DNA of 7,850 nucleotides. Source: JAYPLE01 sp047627515. GTDB lineage: Bacteria; Bacteroidota; Bacteroidia; Cytophagales; Cyclobacteriaceae. The notes under the pieces are model-generated. The model had not been told where the DNA came from and searched no databases. It saw only the letters and a program-made list of their open reading frames with translations. Position 1 is the first letter of the stretch; each line of letters opens with the position of its first letter. Made by a program: the position numbers and the translations under genes. This document shows positions 1-6,109 of the stretch, piece after piece. Location: positions 1 through 7,850 of the forward strand of contig JBLHTU010000163.1 of NCBI GenBank assembly GCA_047627515.1, read 5' to 3'.

Positions 1-99
1 GACCTCTGGATATTACCCAACGTGGCACACGGAGCTCATGAAGGAGAAACCAAGGAGGAATTCATCCTAAAATCAAAAGCCTTTCTATCCAAAAAATAA
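1..99 (+). CDS. C-terminal end of a probable alpha/beta hydrolase (partial)
   Basis: The window opens inside a reading frame that runs from base 1 to a TAA at 97-99, giving 32 residues. The piece reads DLWILPNVAHGAH and then a charged helix ending FLSKK. A hydrophobic strand followed by a His-Gly-x-His turn and a final amphipathic helix is the usual ending of alpha/beta hydrolases, where this His completes the catalytic triad; the first His of the AHGAH stretch would be that residue. The nucleophile and acid lie outside the window, so neither substrate nor subfamily can be named. It reads in the same direction as the next gene, 82 bases away. The coding call is fairly safe; the family call is a moderate inference from a short tail. 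Confidence 0.6.
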   Translation, partial: DLWILPNVAHGAHEGETKEEFILKSKAFLSKK

Positions 100-181
100 A
101 ATGCTAACCCTATATTTAAAGTCATAGCTGACTATTGGTAGACTACGCTTCAGATAGTATTTGTGATAAACCAGAATAACT

Positions 182-889
182 ATGAGGACAAAAGAAATCC
201 TATCCGAGCTCGAAAAATACGGAGATGAGAAAACGAAGAACACATACATTTCACTTGGAGCCAAAGAGCCTTTATTTGGTGTGAAAGTTCAAGACCTTAA
301 AAAAATTCTGAAGAAAACGAAGAAAAATCACGAGCTATCTTTAGAACTGTATGCTACTGGCAACTACGATGCTATGTACTTAGCAGGTTTGATGGCAGAT
401 GAAAAGCAGATGACCGCAGAGGAACTCGAACGATGGGTAAGCCAGGCATACTTTTCCTATTTGAGTGAATATACTGTTCCCTGGGTTGCAGCTGAGACAG
501 ACCATGGATTTAAGTTGGGTCTGAAATGGATTCAGTCGGACATAGAAACAATCGCTGCTGCGGGTTGGAGTACAGTGGCATACTATGCGGCCGTACATGA
601 AGATGAGAAGTTGGATACCAAATCTTACATCGAACTCCTTGCTACAGTTGCGAAAGAAATTCACGAAGCCCAAAACCGAGTTAGGTACGCAATGAACGGC
701 TTTGTGATCTCCCTAGGCACTTACGTGAAATCATTGACGGAGCAGTCACAGAAAGTAGCAAAGAAGATCGGTAAAGTCACAGTGGATGTAGGAGGAACAG
801 CATGTAAGGTTCCTCTCGCCGTAGATTACATAGACAAAGTGATTACCAAAGGGAGAGTTGGGATAAAACGAAAAACCGCAAGGTGTTGA
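182..889 (+). CDS. DNA alkylation repair family protein (AlkD-like HEAT-repeat protein)
   Basis: A 235-residue, soluble, mostly helical protein without signal peptide or membrane segment. It resembles the AlkD/DNA alkylation repair family (PF08713-type), whose better-known members are HEAT-like-repeat glycosylases that remove N3/N7-alkylated purines. Family-like stretches are PLFGVKVQDLKK near residues 30-41, GWSTVAYYA from G128, NRVRYAMNGF from N165 (R168 is a candidate for the conserved DNA-contacting Arg), and the lysine/arginine-rich tail around C208-K-V-P to KRKTARC. In Bacillus cereus AlkD the catalytic Asp lies next to a Trp in the middle of the protein; here the corresponding stretch appears to be GWSTVA, with no Asp after the Trp. 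Excision activity is therefore uncertain and a DNA-binding or different repair role is possible. The ATG at 182 has no clear Shine-Dalgarno, as is normal in Bacteroidota. It stands alone, with 134 bases to the next gene. Confidence 0.8.
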   Translation: MRTKEILSELEKYGDEKTKNTYISLGAKEPLFGVKVQDLKKILKKTKKNHELSLELYATGNYDAMYLAGLMADEKQMTAEELERWVSQAYFSYLSEYTVPWVAAETDHGFKLGLKWIQSDIETIAAAGWSTVAYYAAVHEDEKLDTKSYIELLATVAKEIHEAQNRVRYAMNGFVISLGTYVKSLTEQSQKVAKKIGKVTVDVGGTACKVPLAVDYIDKVITKGRVGIKRKTARC

Positions 890-1023
890 CATGCTGGCGA
901 AGCGTGCATATAATGACGTTATTTCATCGACTTGCCAGTGATTGATCGAAGTTAACCCGTCATTTCTTATTCTATCTAAACAGAAAGCCGCTGCATCAGC
1001 GATAAAATGTATCTACAGCCCAT

Positions 1024-1431
1024 ATGAAAAATACGATTCTATTACTATTTGCCTCATTGTCAGTGAGTAGCTGTGTGATCAGTACAGACGATGCTGACAG
1101 CAAAGCCCCTATTGCCATCGAAAAGACGGAGCAGCTTCGTCATGTAGTCTTGTTCAAATTCAAAGAAGCGTCCACACCCGCTGAAATTCAAAAAGTGGAA
1201 GCTGCGTTTGTAGCATTGCCTGCTCAAATCAAAGAGATAAAAGACTTTGAATGGGGCTTAAATAACAGTCCTGAAGACTTAAATAAAGGTTTTACGCATT
1301 GTTTTTTTGTGACGTTTGATAGTGAGAAAGAAAGAGCTACCTACCTACCCCATCCTGCACATATGGGTTTTGTAGAGGTACTAAGCCCACATCTAGAAGA
1401 TGTCTTAGTCTTGGATTATTGGACTCAGTAA
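1024..1431 (+). CDS. Dabb-domain (stress-responsive alpha/beta-barrel) lipoprotein
   Basis: A 135-residue protein. Residues 1-17 form a lipoprotein signal (MKNT, hydrophobic core, then V-S-S-C17), so the mature protein is probably lipid-anchored in an envelope membrane. After a short acidic linker, residues 38-134 form a Dabb domain: LRHVVLFKFK (H40 is the usual conserved His of the first strand), a helix starting TPAEIQKVEAAF, the IKDFEWGLNNS strand, THCFFVTFDS, and the closing YLPHPAHMGFVEVLSPHLEDVLVLDYW. Dabb domains form dimeric ferredoxin-like barrels. Some family members are enzymes or stress proteins, but no function is established for this exported type, which is common in Bacteroidota and Planctomycetes. 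The gene is monocistronic-looking, with loose spacers on both sides, and there is no sign of damage. Confidence 0.85.
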   Translation: MKNTILLLFASLSVSSCVISTDDADSKAPIAIEKTEQLRHVVLFKFKEASTPAEIQKVEAAFVALPAQIKEIKDFEWGLNNSPEDLNKGFTHCFFVTFDSEKERATYLPHPAHMGFVEVLSPHLEDVLVLDYWTQ

Positions 1432-1449
1432 TGACGGATGTCACTGAAA

Positions 1450-1496
1450 TAATGACGTACAAGAAGCATGGTAATCGAAGACATTGGACGTCATTA
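1450..1496. repeat. Inverted repeat TAATGACGT / ACGTCATTA
   Basis: Perfect 9-bp arms at 1450-1458 and 1488-1496 are separated by 29 bases, between the Dabb gene and the broken hydrolase gene. The right arm overlaps the AGGAG that precedes the TTG start at 1507, so folding could hide it. There is no T-run, so this does not look like a Rho-independent terminator. It may be a regulator site or chance; TAATGACGT also occurs once near 911-919. Confidence 0.35.
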
Positions 1497-1506
1497 GGAG
1501 TACTTA

Positions 1507-2462
1507 TTGATAAATCTTGAACTGACTATCATCAGACAAACGAATCGTTTCTTACCTATTTCAATCGCACTGGTCTTAGTGGCGTGCTCAAACCATACAG
1601 GTGCAGAACAAAAAGCGCACACTACACTTCCTGAATCGACTACAATTGTTTCCCCTGATTACAAGTTAATCATACCTAAGAAACAAGAAGGTCTGCTTAT
1701 CCTTTTCCCCTGCTTTCCTTGTAATGCAGAAAATACAAGCACTGAATTCGACATAGTAGATATAGCCATTGCTAATAATATCACCGTACTGTTGATGAAC
1801 TTTAATCAACATCTATGGCTGTTAGAAACGGAGAAAAACGAACTAGAGAAAACAATAACTGCTGCTATTATCCAAAACAGTATCGACACCCATAATACCT
1901 ATATCGGTGGCTTTTCAAGCGGTGGAAATGTCTCTCTGCTTTTTACGGATCACTTAATATCAATAGGGTCTATCATCCAACCCAAAGGAGTCTTTATCGT
2001 GGATGCGCCAATCGACTTGATGGCACTCTATGAAACCGCTCATAAGACGATTAAAAGAAACTTCTCAGAAGTGGCCGTGCAGGAAGCAAATTGGATTGTT
2101 GAAACGTTTGATTCCGAATTTGGGGCTGGAGATACTGCCTTGATCAACTATCATAAGAAGTCCCCGTATCTGTCTAGTACGAATGCGACTCATAACCTTT
2201 CAAACTTAAGTGGTGTGAAAATCAGACTGTATTCAGAGCCTGACACCTTGTGGTGGAAAGTAAATAGGTAGGCAGAATATGAAAACATGAATGCTTATTA
2301 CGTAGAGCAACTCGCCCATGATCTGGGTAAATTATACGGAGAAGGCAATGTCACCTATGTCAAAACTGAGAACAGAGGTTACAGAGCAAATGGGGATAGA
2401 CACCCCATAGCTGGGCAATCATTGATGAAGAAGAACTAGTAAACTGGATCCTAACAAAATAG
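1507..2462 (+). pseudogene. Broken alpha/beta-hydrolase lipoprotein gene (in-frame TAG plus one-base deletion)
   Basis: The first 254 codons encode a lipoprotein-type signal ending L-V-A-C27 and an alpha/beta-hydrolase core with nucleophile motif G135-F-S137-S-G139. The frame stops at TAG 2269-2271 straight after LYSEPDTLWWKVNR. The same frame continues sensibly beyond that TAG (AEYENMNAYYVEQLAHDLG, then YVKTENRGYRANGDRHP) up to a run of four Cs at 2403-2406. One extra C there would give RHPHSWAIIDEEELVNWILTK and a stop at 2460-2462, a natural hydrolase ending that carries the catalytic His. So I see two lesions: a nonsense change (probably CAG to TAG, a Gln) and a one-base deletion. The start is the TTG at 1507 because an in-frame TAG lies at 1495 and AGGAG (1496-1500) sits 6 bases upstream; a lost ATG is an alternative. 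Without the tail the enzyme would lack its catalytic His. Confidence 0.8.
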
Positions 2463-2552
2463 TCTATAGCCTCAGGTGTTAGCGCCTAGGTATCCGGGTG
2501 ACCAACTGTCTCCTGCACCGATGTTAGCAATCAAGCCTTTCTACTCTGATAT

Positions 2553-2574
2553 TATTTAAGTACTTGCTTAAATA
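2553..2574. promoter_or_regulatory. Operator copy 1 for the ArsR regulator (inverted repeat)
   Basis: Perfect 8-bp arms TATTTAAG and CTTAAATA flank a 6-base centre. The 22-bp site is identical at 20 of 22 positions to the second copy 48 bp downstream. Position directly upstream of an arsR-type gene, and symmetry suited to a dimeric winged-helix repressor, suggest an autoregulatory operator. Seen: the repeat. Inferred: its ligand. Confidence 0.75.
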
Positions 2575-2600
2575 CTAAACTTCTTGTCTTCTTTTACTTA

Positions 2601-2622
2601 TATTTAAGTAATCGCTTAAATA
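2601..2622. promoter_or_regulatory. Operator copy 2 for the ArsR regulator (inverted repeat)
   Basis: The same perfect arms, TATTTAAG and CTTAAATA, with centre TAATCG. It ends 9 bases before the ATG at 2632, so bound repressor would block the start of transcription or translation of the metal operon. The overlapping TATATTTA at 2599-2606 resembles the Bacteroidota -7 element TAnnTTTG apart from the last base, so the operator may cover the promoter; that part is a guess. The 48-bp distance between sites is roughly 4.5 helical turns. Confidence 0.75.
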
Positions 2623-2631
2623 CGAATCACT

Positions 2632-3000
2632 ATGACGAAAACCTGTATAAGGGTATATGCTGACGTTGAACAGATCAAGCAGTGTAAACAGGAAATAGAA
2701 AAAGTAGATGAAGCAGTTATAAAATTAGCGAAAGCTCTCAGTCTGGCTGGTAATGAAGTTCGATTAAAAATACTCTATCTACTAGACAAAGAATCCAAAA
2801 TGTGCCCCTGTGATCTCAGTGATATTCTGGGCATGTCAGTACCTGCTATTTCACAGCACTTAAGAAAGTTAAAAGATGCTGGATTAGTCGAAACAAACAA
2901 AGTCGGACAAACCGTTTTTTATTCAATTTCTGAACCAAATAACCCTACTCTAAATCCCATATTTAGGTTACTGAAAGTCAAAAAAGAAGAAATAGCATGA
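2632..3000 (+). CDS. ArsR/SmtB-family metal-sensing repressor
   Basis: A 122-residue winged-helix repressor expected to leave DNA when metal binds, probably controlling itself and the two genes after it. Residues 30-50 form the helix that opens the fold (LAKALSLAGNEVRLKILYLL). Residues 57-62 (M-C58-P-C60-D-L) correspond to the ELCVCDL metal-binding motif of ArsR/CadC-type sensors. SVPAISQHLRKLKDAGLV (69-86) is the helix-turn-helix, and QTVFYSI is the beta-wing. An N-terminal extension adds C5 and C18, which could complete a thiolate site for a soft metal such as Hg(II), Cd(II) or Pb(II). Two identical-arm inverted repeats lie just upstream, and the stop overlaps the next start (ATGA at 2997-3000). 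The repressor family is clear; the metal is inferred from the MerTP neighbour. Confidence 0.9.
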   Translation: MTKTCIRVYADVEQIKQCKQEIEKVDEAVIKLAKALSLAGNEVRLKILYLLDKESKMCPCDLSDILGMSVPAISQHLRKLKDAGLVETNKVGQTVFYSISEPNNPTLNPIFRLLKVKKEEIA

Positions 3001-3608
3001 AGGGCAAGAAATCTAATTCATTGGCAATCACAAGCATATTGACGGCCTTTAGTGCATCCTTGTGCTGCATAACTCCAGTATTGGCATTATTGGCTGGATC
3101 AAGCGGGATAGCATCAACCTTTTCTTGGTTAGATCCTTTTCGTCCGTGGCTCATTGGAGTCACCGTCTTGGTCTTAGCATTTGCTTGGTATCAAAAATTA
3201 AAACCAAGCACTAAGGGTGACCTCGATTGTGACTGTGAAGAGTATGAAAAACCCTCATTTTGGCAGTCAAAGAGATTTCTCGGAATGGTGACAATGATTG
3301 CTGCAGTCATGCTTCTATTCCCATACTATGCGGCGTCTTTTTACCCCGAAATTAAACTTTCAGAATCAAGAAATATCAACCTAGAATCCACTTATGAAAT
3401 TAAAATTAGCGGAATGACCTGTACAGGATGCGAAGAGCACGTAAGACTTGAGGTAGGAAAACTATCAGGTATTTCTGGACTGGAGGTCTCCTACGAAAAA
3501 GCTAACGCGTTTATAACCTTTAATGAGTCTGAAACAGATATTGAAAAGGTTAAATCAGCAGTTGGCAGAACAGGTTACAAAGTAGAATCGGTAAACAAAT
3601 CAAAATGA
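2997..3608 (+). CDS. merTP: Mercuric transport protein MerTP (MerT-MerP fusion)
   Basis: A 203-residue inner-membrane protein that fuses a MerT-like transporter to a MerP-like metal-binding domain. Three hydrophobic segments lie near residues 9-32, 50-66 and 95-114. The vicinal pair C23-C24 sits in the first one (SLCCITPV), as in MerT, where it accepts Hg(II). A second thiol pair, C78-x-C80, lies in the loop between helices 2 and 3. Residues 133-203 form a heavy-metal-associated domain with GMTC142TGC145. In known MerTP proteins this domain takes Hg(II) and passes it to the membrane cysteines for import to the reductase. The gene overlaps arsR by ATGA at the front and the GDCCVxC gene by ATGA at the back, implying translational coupling. 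No merA lies in the window, so detoxification would depend on a reductase elsewhere, or the system handles another soft metal. Confidence 0.88.
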   Translation: MKGKKSNSLAITSILTAFSASLCCITPVLALLAGSSGIASTFSWLDPFRPWLIGVTVLVLAFAWYQKLKPSTKGDLDCDCEEYEKPSFWQSKRFLGMVTMIAAVMLLFPYYAASFYPEIKLSESRNINLESTYEIKISGMTCTGCEEHVRLEVGKLSGISGLEVSYEKANAFITFNESETDIEKVKSAVGRTGYKVESVNKSK

Positions 3609-3817
3609 TCGAAGTAGTTTCTATATCAACAATTACTTGCCCTAAGTGCGGACATCAAAAAGAGGAAACCATGCCCACTGATGCTTGTCAGTACTTTTAT
3701 GAGTGCGAAAATTGTAAAGTAGTGCTTAAACCCCAACAAGGTGACTGCTGTGTGTATTGCAGCTATGGAAGTGTAAAATGCCCGCCCATTCAACAAGAAA
3801 AGAACTGCTGTAGCTAG
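3605..3817 (+). CDS. GDCCVxC-domain cysteine-rich small protein
   Basis: A 70-residue protein with eleven cysteines and no signal peptide, so probably cytoplasmic. It has an N-terminal pair C12-x-x-C15, then C28, C34-x-x-C37, and the family signature G46-D-C48-C49-V-Y-C52-S-Y-G, followed by C59-P-P and a terminal C68-C69. This matches the family known as GDCCVxC domain-containing (seleno)proteins, found beside mercury and other metal resistance genes. In some members one of these cysteines is selenocysteine; here all are ordinary TGC/TGT codons with no in-frame TGA. The function is not established; a thiol-rich metal chaperone or metal-transfer partner for MerTP is a reasonable inference. It is the last intact gene of the three-gene operon and overlaps merTP by four bases (ATGA). 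Confidence 0.85.
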   Translation: MIEVVSISTITCPKCGHQKEETMPTDACQYFYECENCKVVLKPQQGDCCVYCSYGSVKCPPIQQEKNCCS

Positions 3818-3837
3818 TTTGAAAATCCAGCTTCTGA

Positions 3838-4138
3838 ATTAATAAAACAATATTTAAAATCACCACAATGGCCTGTCCTTCGAAGGAAAACCTTATCCGA
3901 ATGCAATTGGAAGGGATTTCGAGTGGCTATTGGCTTTCGATACCCATTACAGCGCTAATTGGTTGGATTTATGTCATGATGTAGATAACAGGAAATTATA
4001 CAGAGAATCCCTTCAAGGCATGGCCAATGATATTCCATGATGTCATTATGTAGAGTCATTGAAATAGACCTGCGAGAAATACTGGGTGAAACCGAACTAC
4101 CTCCGGTAATTGAATCAAAGAATGACGAGTTGATGTAA
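3838..4138 (+). pseudogene. Decayed N-terminal metal-binding domain of a cation-transporter-like protein
   Basis: No intact gene fits here, but three frames in succession read like one protein. From an ATT at 3838 the frame gives NKTIFKITTMACPSKENLIR then MQLEGIS and runs on to a TAG at 3982. A second frame from 3975 gives HDVDNRKLYRESLQGMANDI (stop TGA 4038). A third, 4055-4138, gives VIEIDLREILGETELPPVIE then SKNDELM and TAA. From memory this follows a Bacteroidota family beginning with a start Met, a KITKMDCPSEENLIRMKLEGI-like metal site, NRKL, and an acidic ELPVIES linker before membrane helices, found next to merTP-type genes. The start codon seems lost (ATT), the MDC motif is altered to MAC, frameshifts separate the blocks, and the membrane part is missing. 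The order of blocks is seen; the family is recalled rather than searched. Confidence 0.55.
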
Positions 4139-4258
4139 ATCATTTTGCCCCCCCTTTTTGAAAGAAGAAGAACAAGGGAATATTAGAGATGGTAAGTCTG
4201 TGTGAGATGAGAACACGCGTGTTGCTGAATAGACCGCTCATTGCTACCTTTATTGACA

Positions 4259-4280
4259 ATAACCGTCACTAAACGGTTAT
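4259..4280. repeat. Inverted repeat ATAACCGT / ACGGTTAT
   Basis: Perfect 8-bp arms at 4259-4266 and 4273-4280 around a 6-base centre. The right arm is also the start of the tandem repeat that follows. It lies in the gene-free stretch between the decayed metal gene and cassette A, and could be an operator or recombinase-binding site. Confidence 0.6.
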
Positions 4281-4310
4281 AATCAATTATAAACGTTTAT
4301 AATCATATAT
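4271..4310. repeat. Two tandem 20-bp repeats containing an 18-bp palindrome
   Basis: AAACGGTTATAATCA (from 4271) and AAACGTTTATAATCA (from 4291) begin two adjacent 20-base units that differ at only a few positions. The junction creates the perfect 18-bp palindrome at 4286-4303, with half-site ATTATAAAC. Such helical-phase repeats usually bind a protein. They lie about 90-125 bp before the first cassette boundary, where an integron would have attI, whose integrase-binding sites include direct repeats, or a cassette promoter. That link is inference. Confidence 0.6.
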
Positions 4311-4364
4311 ACTACTGAATATCAACCAGTTAAAAAAGACAAACAGACATCAAGCTATAAGGTA

Positions 4365-4390
4365 AGTAAACACCATTAATGGTGTTTACT
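4365..4390. repeat. 26-bp perfect palindrome next to the cassette A boundary
   Basis: The half-site AGTAAACACCATT is followed directly by its reverse complement. It ends 5 bases (GAATT) before the GTT at 4396, the same 5-base gap that separates the inner stem from GTT in both attC-like hairpins downstream. On the left side TATAAG, instead of a canonical ...AAC, stands 3 bases before the palindrome. It could be a shrunken or degenerate attC, part of an attI-like site, or an operator/attenuator for the protease gene. Confidence 0.65.
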
Positions 4391-4395
4391 GAATT

Positions 4396-4405
4396 GTTGT
4401 AAACA
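4396..4405 (+). other. Left recombination core of cassette A (GTTGTAAACA)
   Basis: This 10-mer is the exact reverse complement of TGTTTACAAC at 6544-6553, which stands immediately after the last gene of the unit. In an integron, exchange happens between G and TT, so cassette A would begin at 4397. In the excised circle, this end would restore pairing with the unit's own R'' site. It also lies within the local inverted repeat AATTGTT (4392-4398) / AACAATT (4402-4408). Confidence 0.7.
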
Positions 4406-4429
4406 ATTTGAATCTTTAAAAACGTAAAT

Positions 4430-6097
4430 ATGAAACAGCTAATCTTAGTCACTTTAACTTTTATGATGTTTAGCTTAACGTCAAAGGCCCAGACCTGTGC
4501 AACGCCAATTCCTACAAATCCAATTATTTATTCTGACGAAGCTAATGCTCGAACCGAAAATTCAACCTTCTGTATTGATATTTTCTTTCATATCGTAAGG
4601 AATTCAAACGGATCAAACGCATTCCCTACACCCAACTTAAACGCTATCGTTGATGAGTTGAATGATTTTTATAATGTGCACGGGGTCTTTATAAAAAATG
4701 CAGGTTCGGACAATATTGACAACTCGAACTTTGTTATTCTAGATGCCCGAGAGGGCTCATCAGAAGATGATAATCTCTTTTCAACACAAAGTAGATCGGA
4801 TGCAATTAACTTCTACATAGTAGATCGGTTCGTAAGGGCTGGCTTAGTAGGTAAAGCGGAAAACATTCCTTCAACAGCTTTAGTAATGCGTGATGAAGAC
4901 GTTCTTTCCTCTGTTTCTGCTCATGAACTAGGGCATTGCTTGAATCTATATCACACTTGGCAAGGAACTGCTCCAAATTCCATATCTGGCTGTGCGGAGG
5001 CCATCAACGGTTTAAATTGTGGTTTCTGTGGCGACTACGTTTGCGATACTCCTGCTGACCAAAATGCAGGGAATTCAGGTGGTTATTCACCAGACTTAAC
5101 AAACATCATGTCCTATTATCTTCCCGCAGATCATTTGACTACAGGTCAAGGTCAACGCTTGCGAACAGCTATCTCCCGTGAATCTATTTTGAGTGGCATT
5201 ACCGGAACGAGTTGTACCATACCTAAATTATCATCCATTCACCATCTTTGCAATTCAGGTACAAAAACCATTACAGTTTCAAGCTTAGGTGCAAATACTA
5301 CTACTTGGACAGTATCATCTAACGTAAATATTGTTTCCAGCAATAATTCTAGTATTACTATTGAGGCAAGTAGCTCTTCTGCTCAGGGTAGCGCATTTGT
5401 CCGTGCCGGATTTAGCAACACAACCTATAATCCGACAGAACGATTTTGGATTGGGAAACCTAAGCTTTATGACGGAATCGTATCAGGGTCAAGCAGTGTT
5501 GGCTGTAATGGTATTTTCATTTATGATTATACTGGTTATGCTGGAGGAGCTTCTTCAACACGATGGGTAGTCAGCCTACAGTTCGATAATATCAGTAGTG
5601 GAAATGGCTATGAACTATTTGTTGATCCGACCAACGGGGGAGATGGATTCGTGACGTTTGTAGCAACTAATGATTGTGGAGAAGACATAATTTGCAAACC
5701 TGTCTCTGTGACGGGCTTGTCTTGTGGGCCTGGCTATATAAACTTTCCGACTCAATACTCATGTGGAGGCGGTGGAGGCTTTCCTTCATTTGGTCTGAAT
5801 TTCCAATCTAACGACTTTACTGTCTTTCCAAACCCAGCACCCGATGGTGAAACCACAGTTTTAAGTACAAATCAAGAAACGCTGTCAATAGAAACATCAG
5901 GAGGCTCAGCTTTTAGAAATAATTCAGGTGAGATCAAAATCGATATTTATCGAGCCTCTAATCAAAGAATAGTCCATTCCCAAAGTTTTAACAAAGAGCA
6001 ATTTCAAGTTAATACCTCCGAGTTGGAGTCGGGAACGTATTATTATGTAATCACACAAGGAGAAACTAGAGAAATCAAAAGAATCGTCGTAAAATAA
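4430..6097 (+). CDS. Secreted M43-type (pappalysin/cytophagalysin-like) zinc metalloprotease with T9SS sorting domain
   Basis: A 555-residue exported protease. Residues 1-20 form a Sec signal (cleavage likely SKA-Q). The catalytic domain spans about 45-260. It has the metzincin zinc motif H165-E166-L-G-H169-C-L-N-L-Y-H175, an M43-like cysteine-containing stretch CGDYVCDTPAD, and the Met-turn N-I-M227-S-Y-Y. Residues about 262-430 look like two PKD/Ig-like beta-sandwich modules (ATTTWTVSS and STRWVVSLQ are similarly placed strands). A glycine-rich linker (C445 then five Gly) leads to a type A T9SS sorting domain, about 463-555, beginning VFPNPAPDGE and ending TREIKRIVVK. The product should cross the outer membrane by T9SS and be released or anchored at the surface after tail removal. 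It is the first gene of cassette A, 12 bp ahead of a lipoprotein gene. The substrate is unknown. No truncation is seen. Confidence 0.9.
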   Translation: MKQLILVTLTFMMFSLTSKAQTCATPIPTNPIIYSDEANARTENSTFCIDIFFHIVRNSNGSNAFPTPNLNAIVDELNDFYNVHGVFIKNAGSDNIDNSNFVILDAREGSSEDDNLFSTQSRSDAINFYIVDRFVRAGLVGKAENIPSTALVMRDEDVLSSVSAHELGHCLNLYHTWQGTAPNSISGCAEAINGLNCGFCGDYVCDTPADQNAGNSGGYSPDLTNIMSYYLPADHLTTGQGQRLRTAISRESILSGITGTSCTIPKLSSIHHLCNSGTKTITVSSLGANTTTWTVSSNVNIVSSNNSSITIEASSSSAQGSAFVRAGFSNTTYNPTERFWIGKPKLYDGIVSGSSSVGCNGIFIYDYTGYAGGASSTRWVVSLQFDNISSGNGYELFVDPTNGGDGFVTFVATNDCGEDIICKPVSVTGLSCGPGYINFPTQYSCGGGGGFPSFGLNFQSNDFTVFPNPAPDGETTVLSTNQETLSIETSGGSAFRNNSGEIKIDIYRASNQRIVHSQSFNKEQFQVNTSELESGTYYYVITQGETREIKRIVVK

Positions 6098-6109
6098 AAT
6101 ATAAAATAC

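Noticed and set aside
380..673. Open frame on the minus strand inside the alkylation-repair gene
   Set aside because: It lies opposite a well-supported gene, has no recognisable domain and a composition typical of an antisense reading.
894..938. Hairpin CTGGC-g-AAG / CTTGCCAG after the alkylation-repair gene as a terminator
   Set aside because: Short bulged stem, a long loop and no T-run; not enough to call a Rho-independent terminator.
2978..3163. Minus-strand open frame over the arsR/merTP junction
   Set aside because: It overlaps the firmly identified operon on the other strand and shows no family features.
3740..3765. Selenocysteine codon in the GDCCVxC gene
   Set aside because: The signature is encoded by TGC and TGT codons; no in-frame TGA occurs before the TAG stop.
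3955..4143. Minus-strand 62-codon frame in the gap before the cassettes
   Set aside because: No motif, and the plus strand of the same bases reads as pieces of a metal-binding protein.
5331..5570. 79-codon plus-strand frame inside the protease
   Set aside because: It is the +1 frame of the protease's beta-sandwich region; its hydrophobic leucine-rich look comes from the serine/threonine codons shifted by a base.
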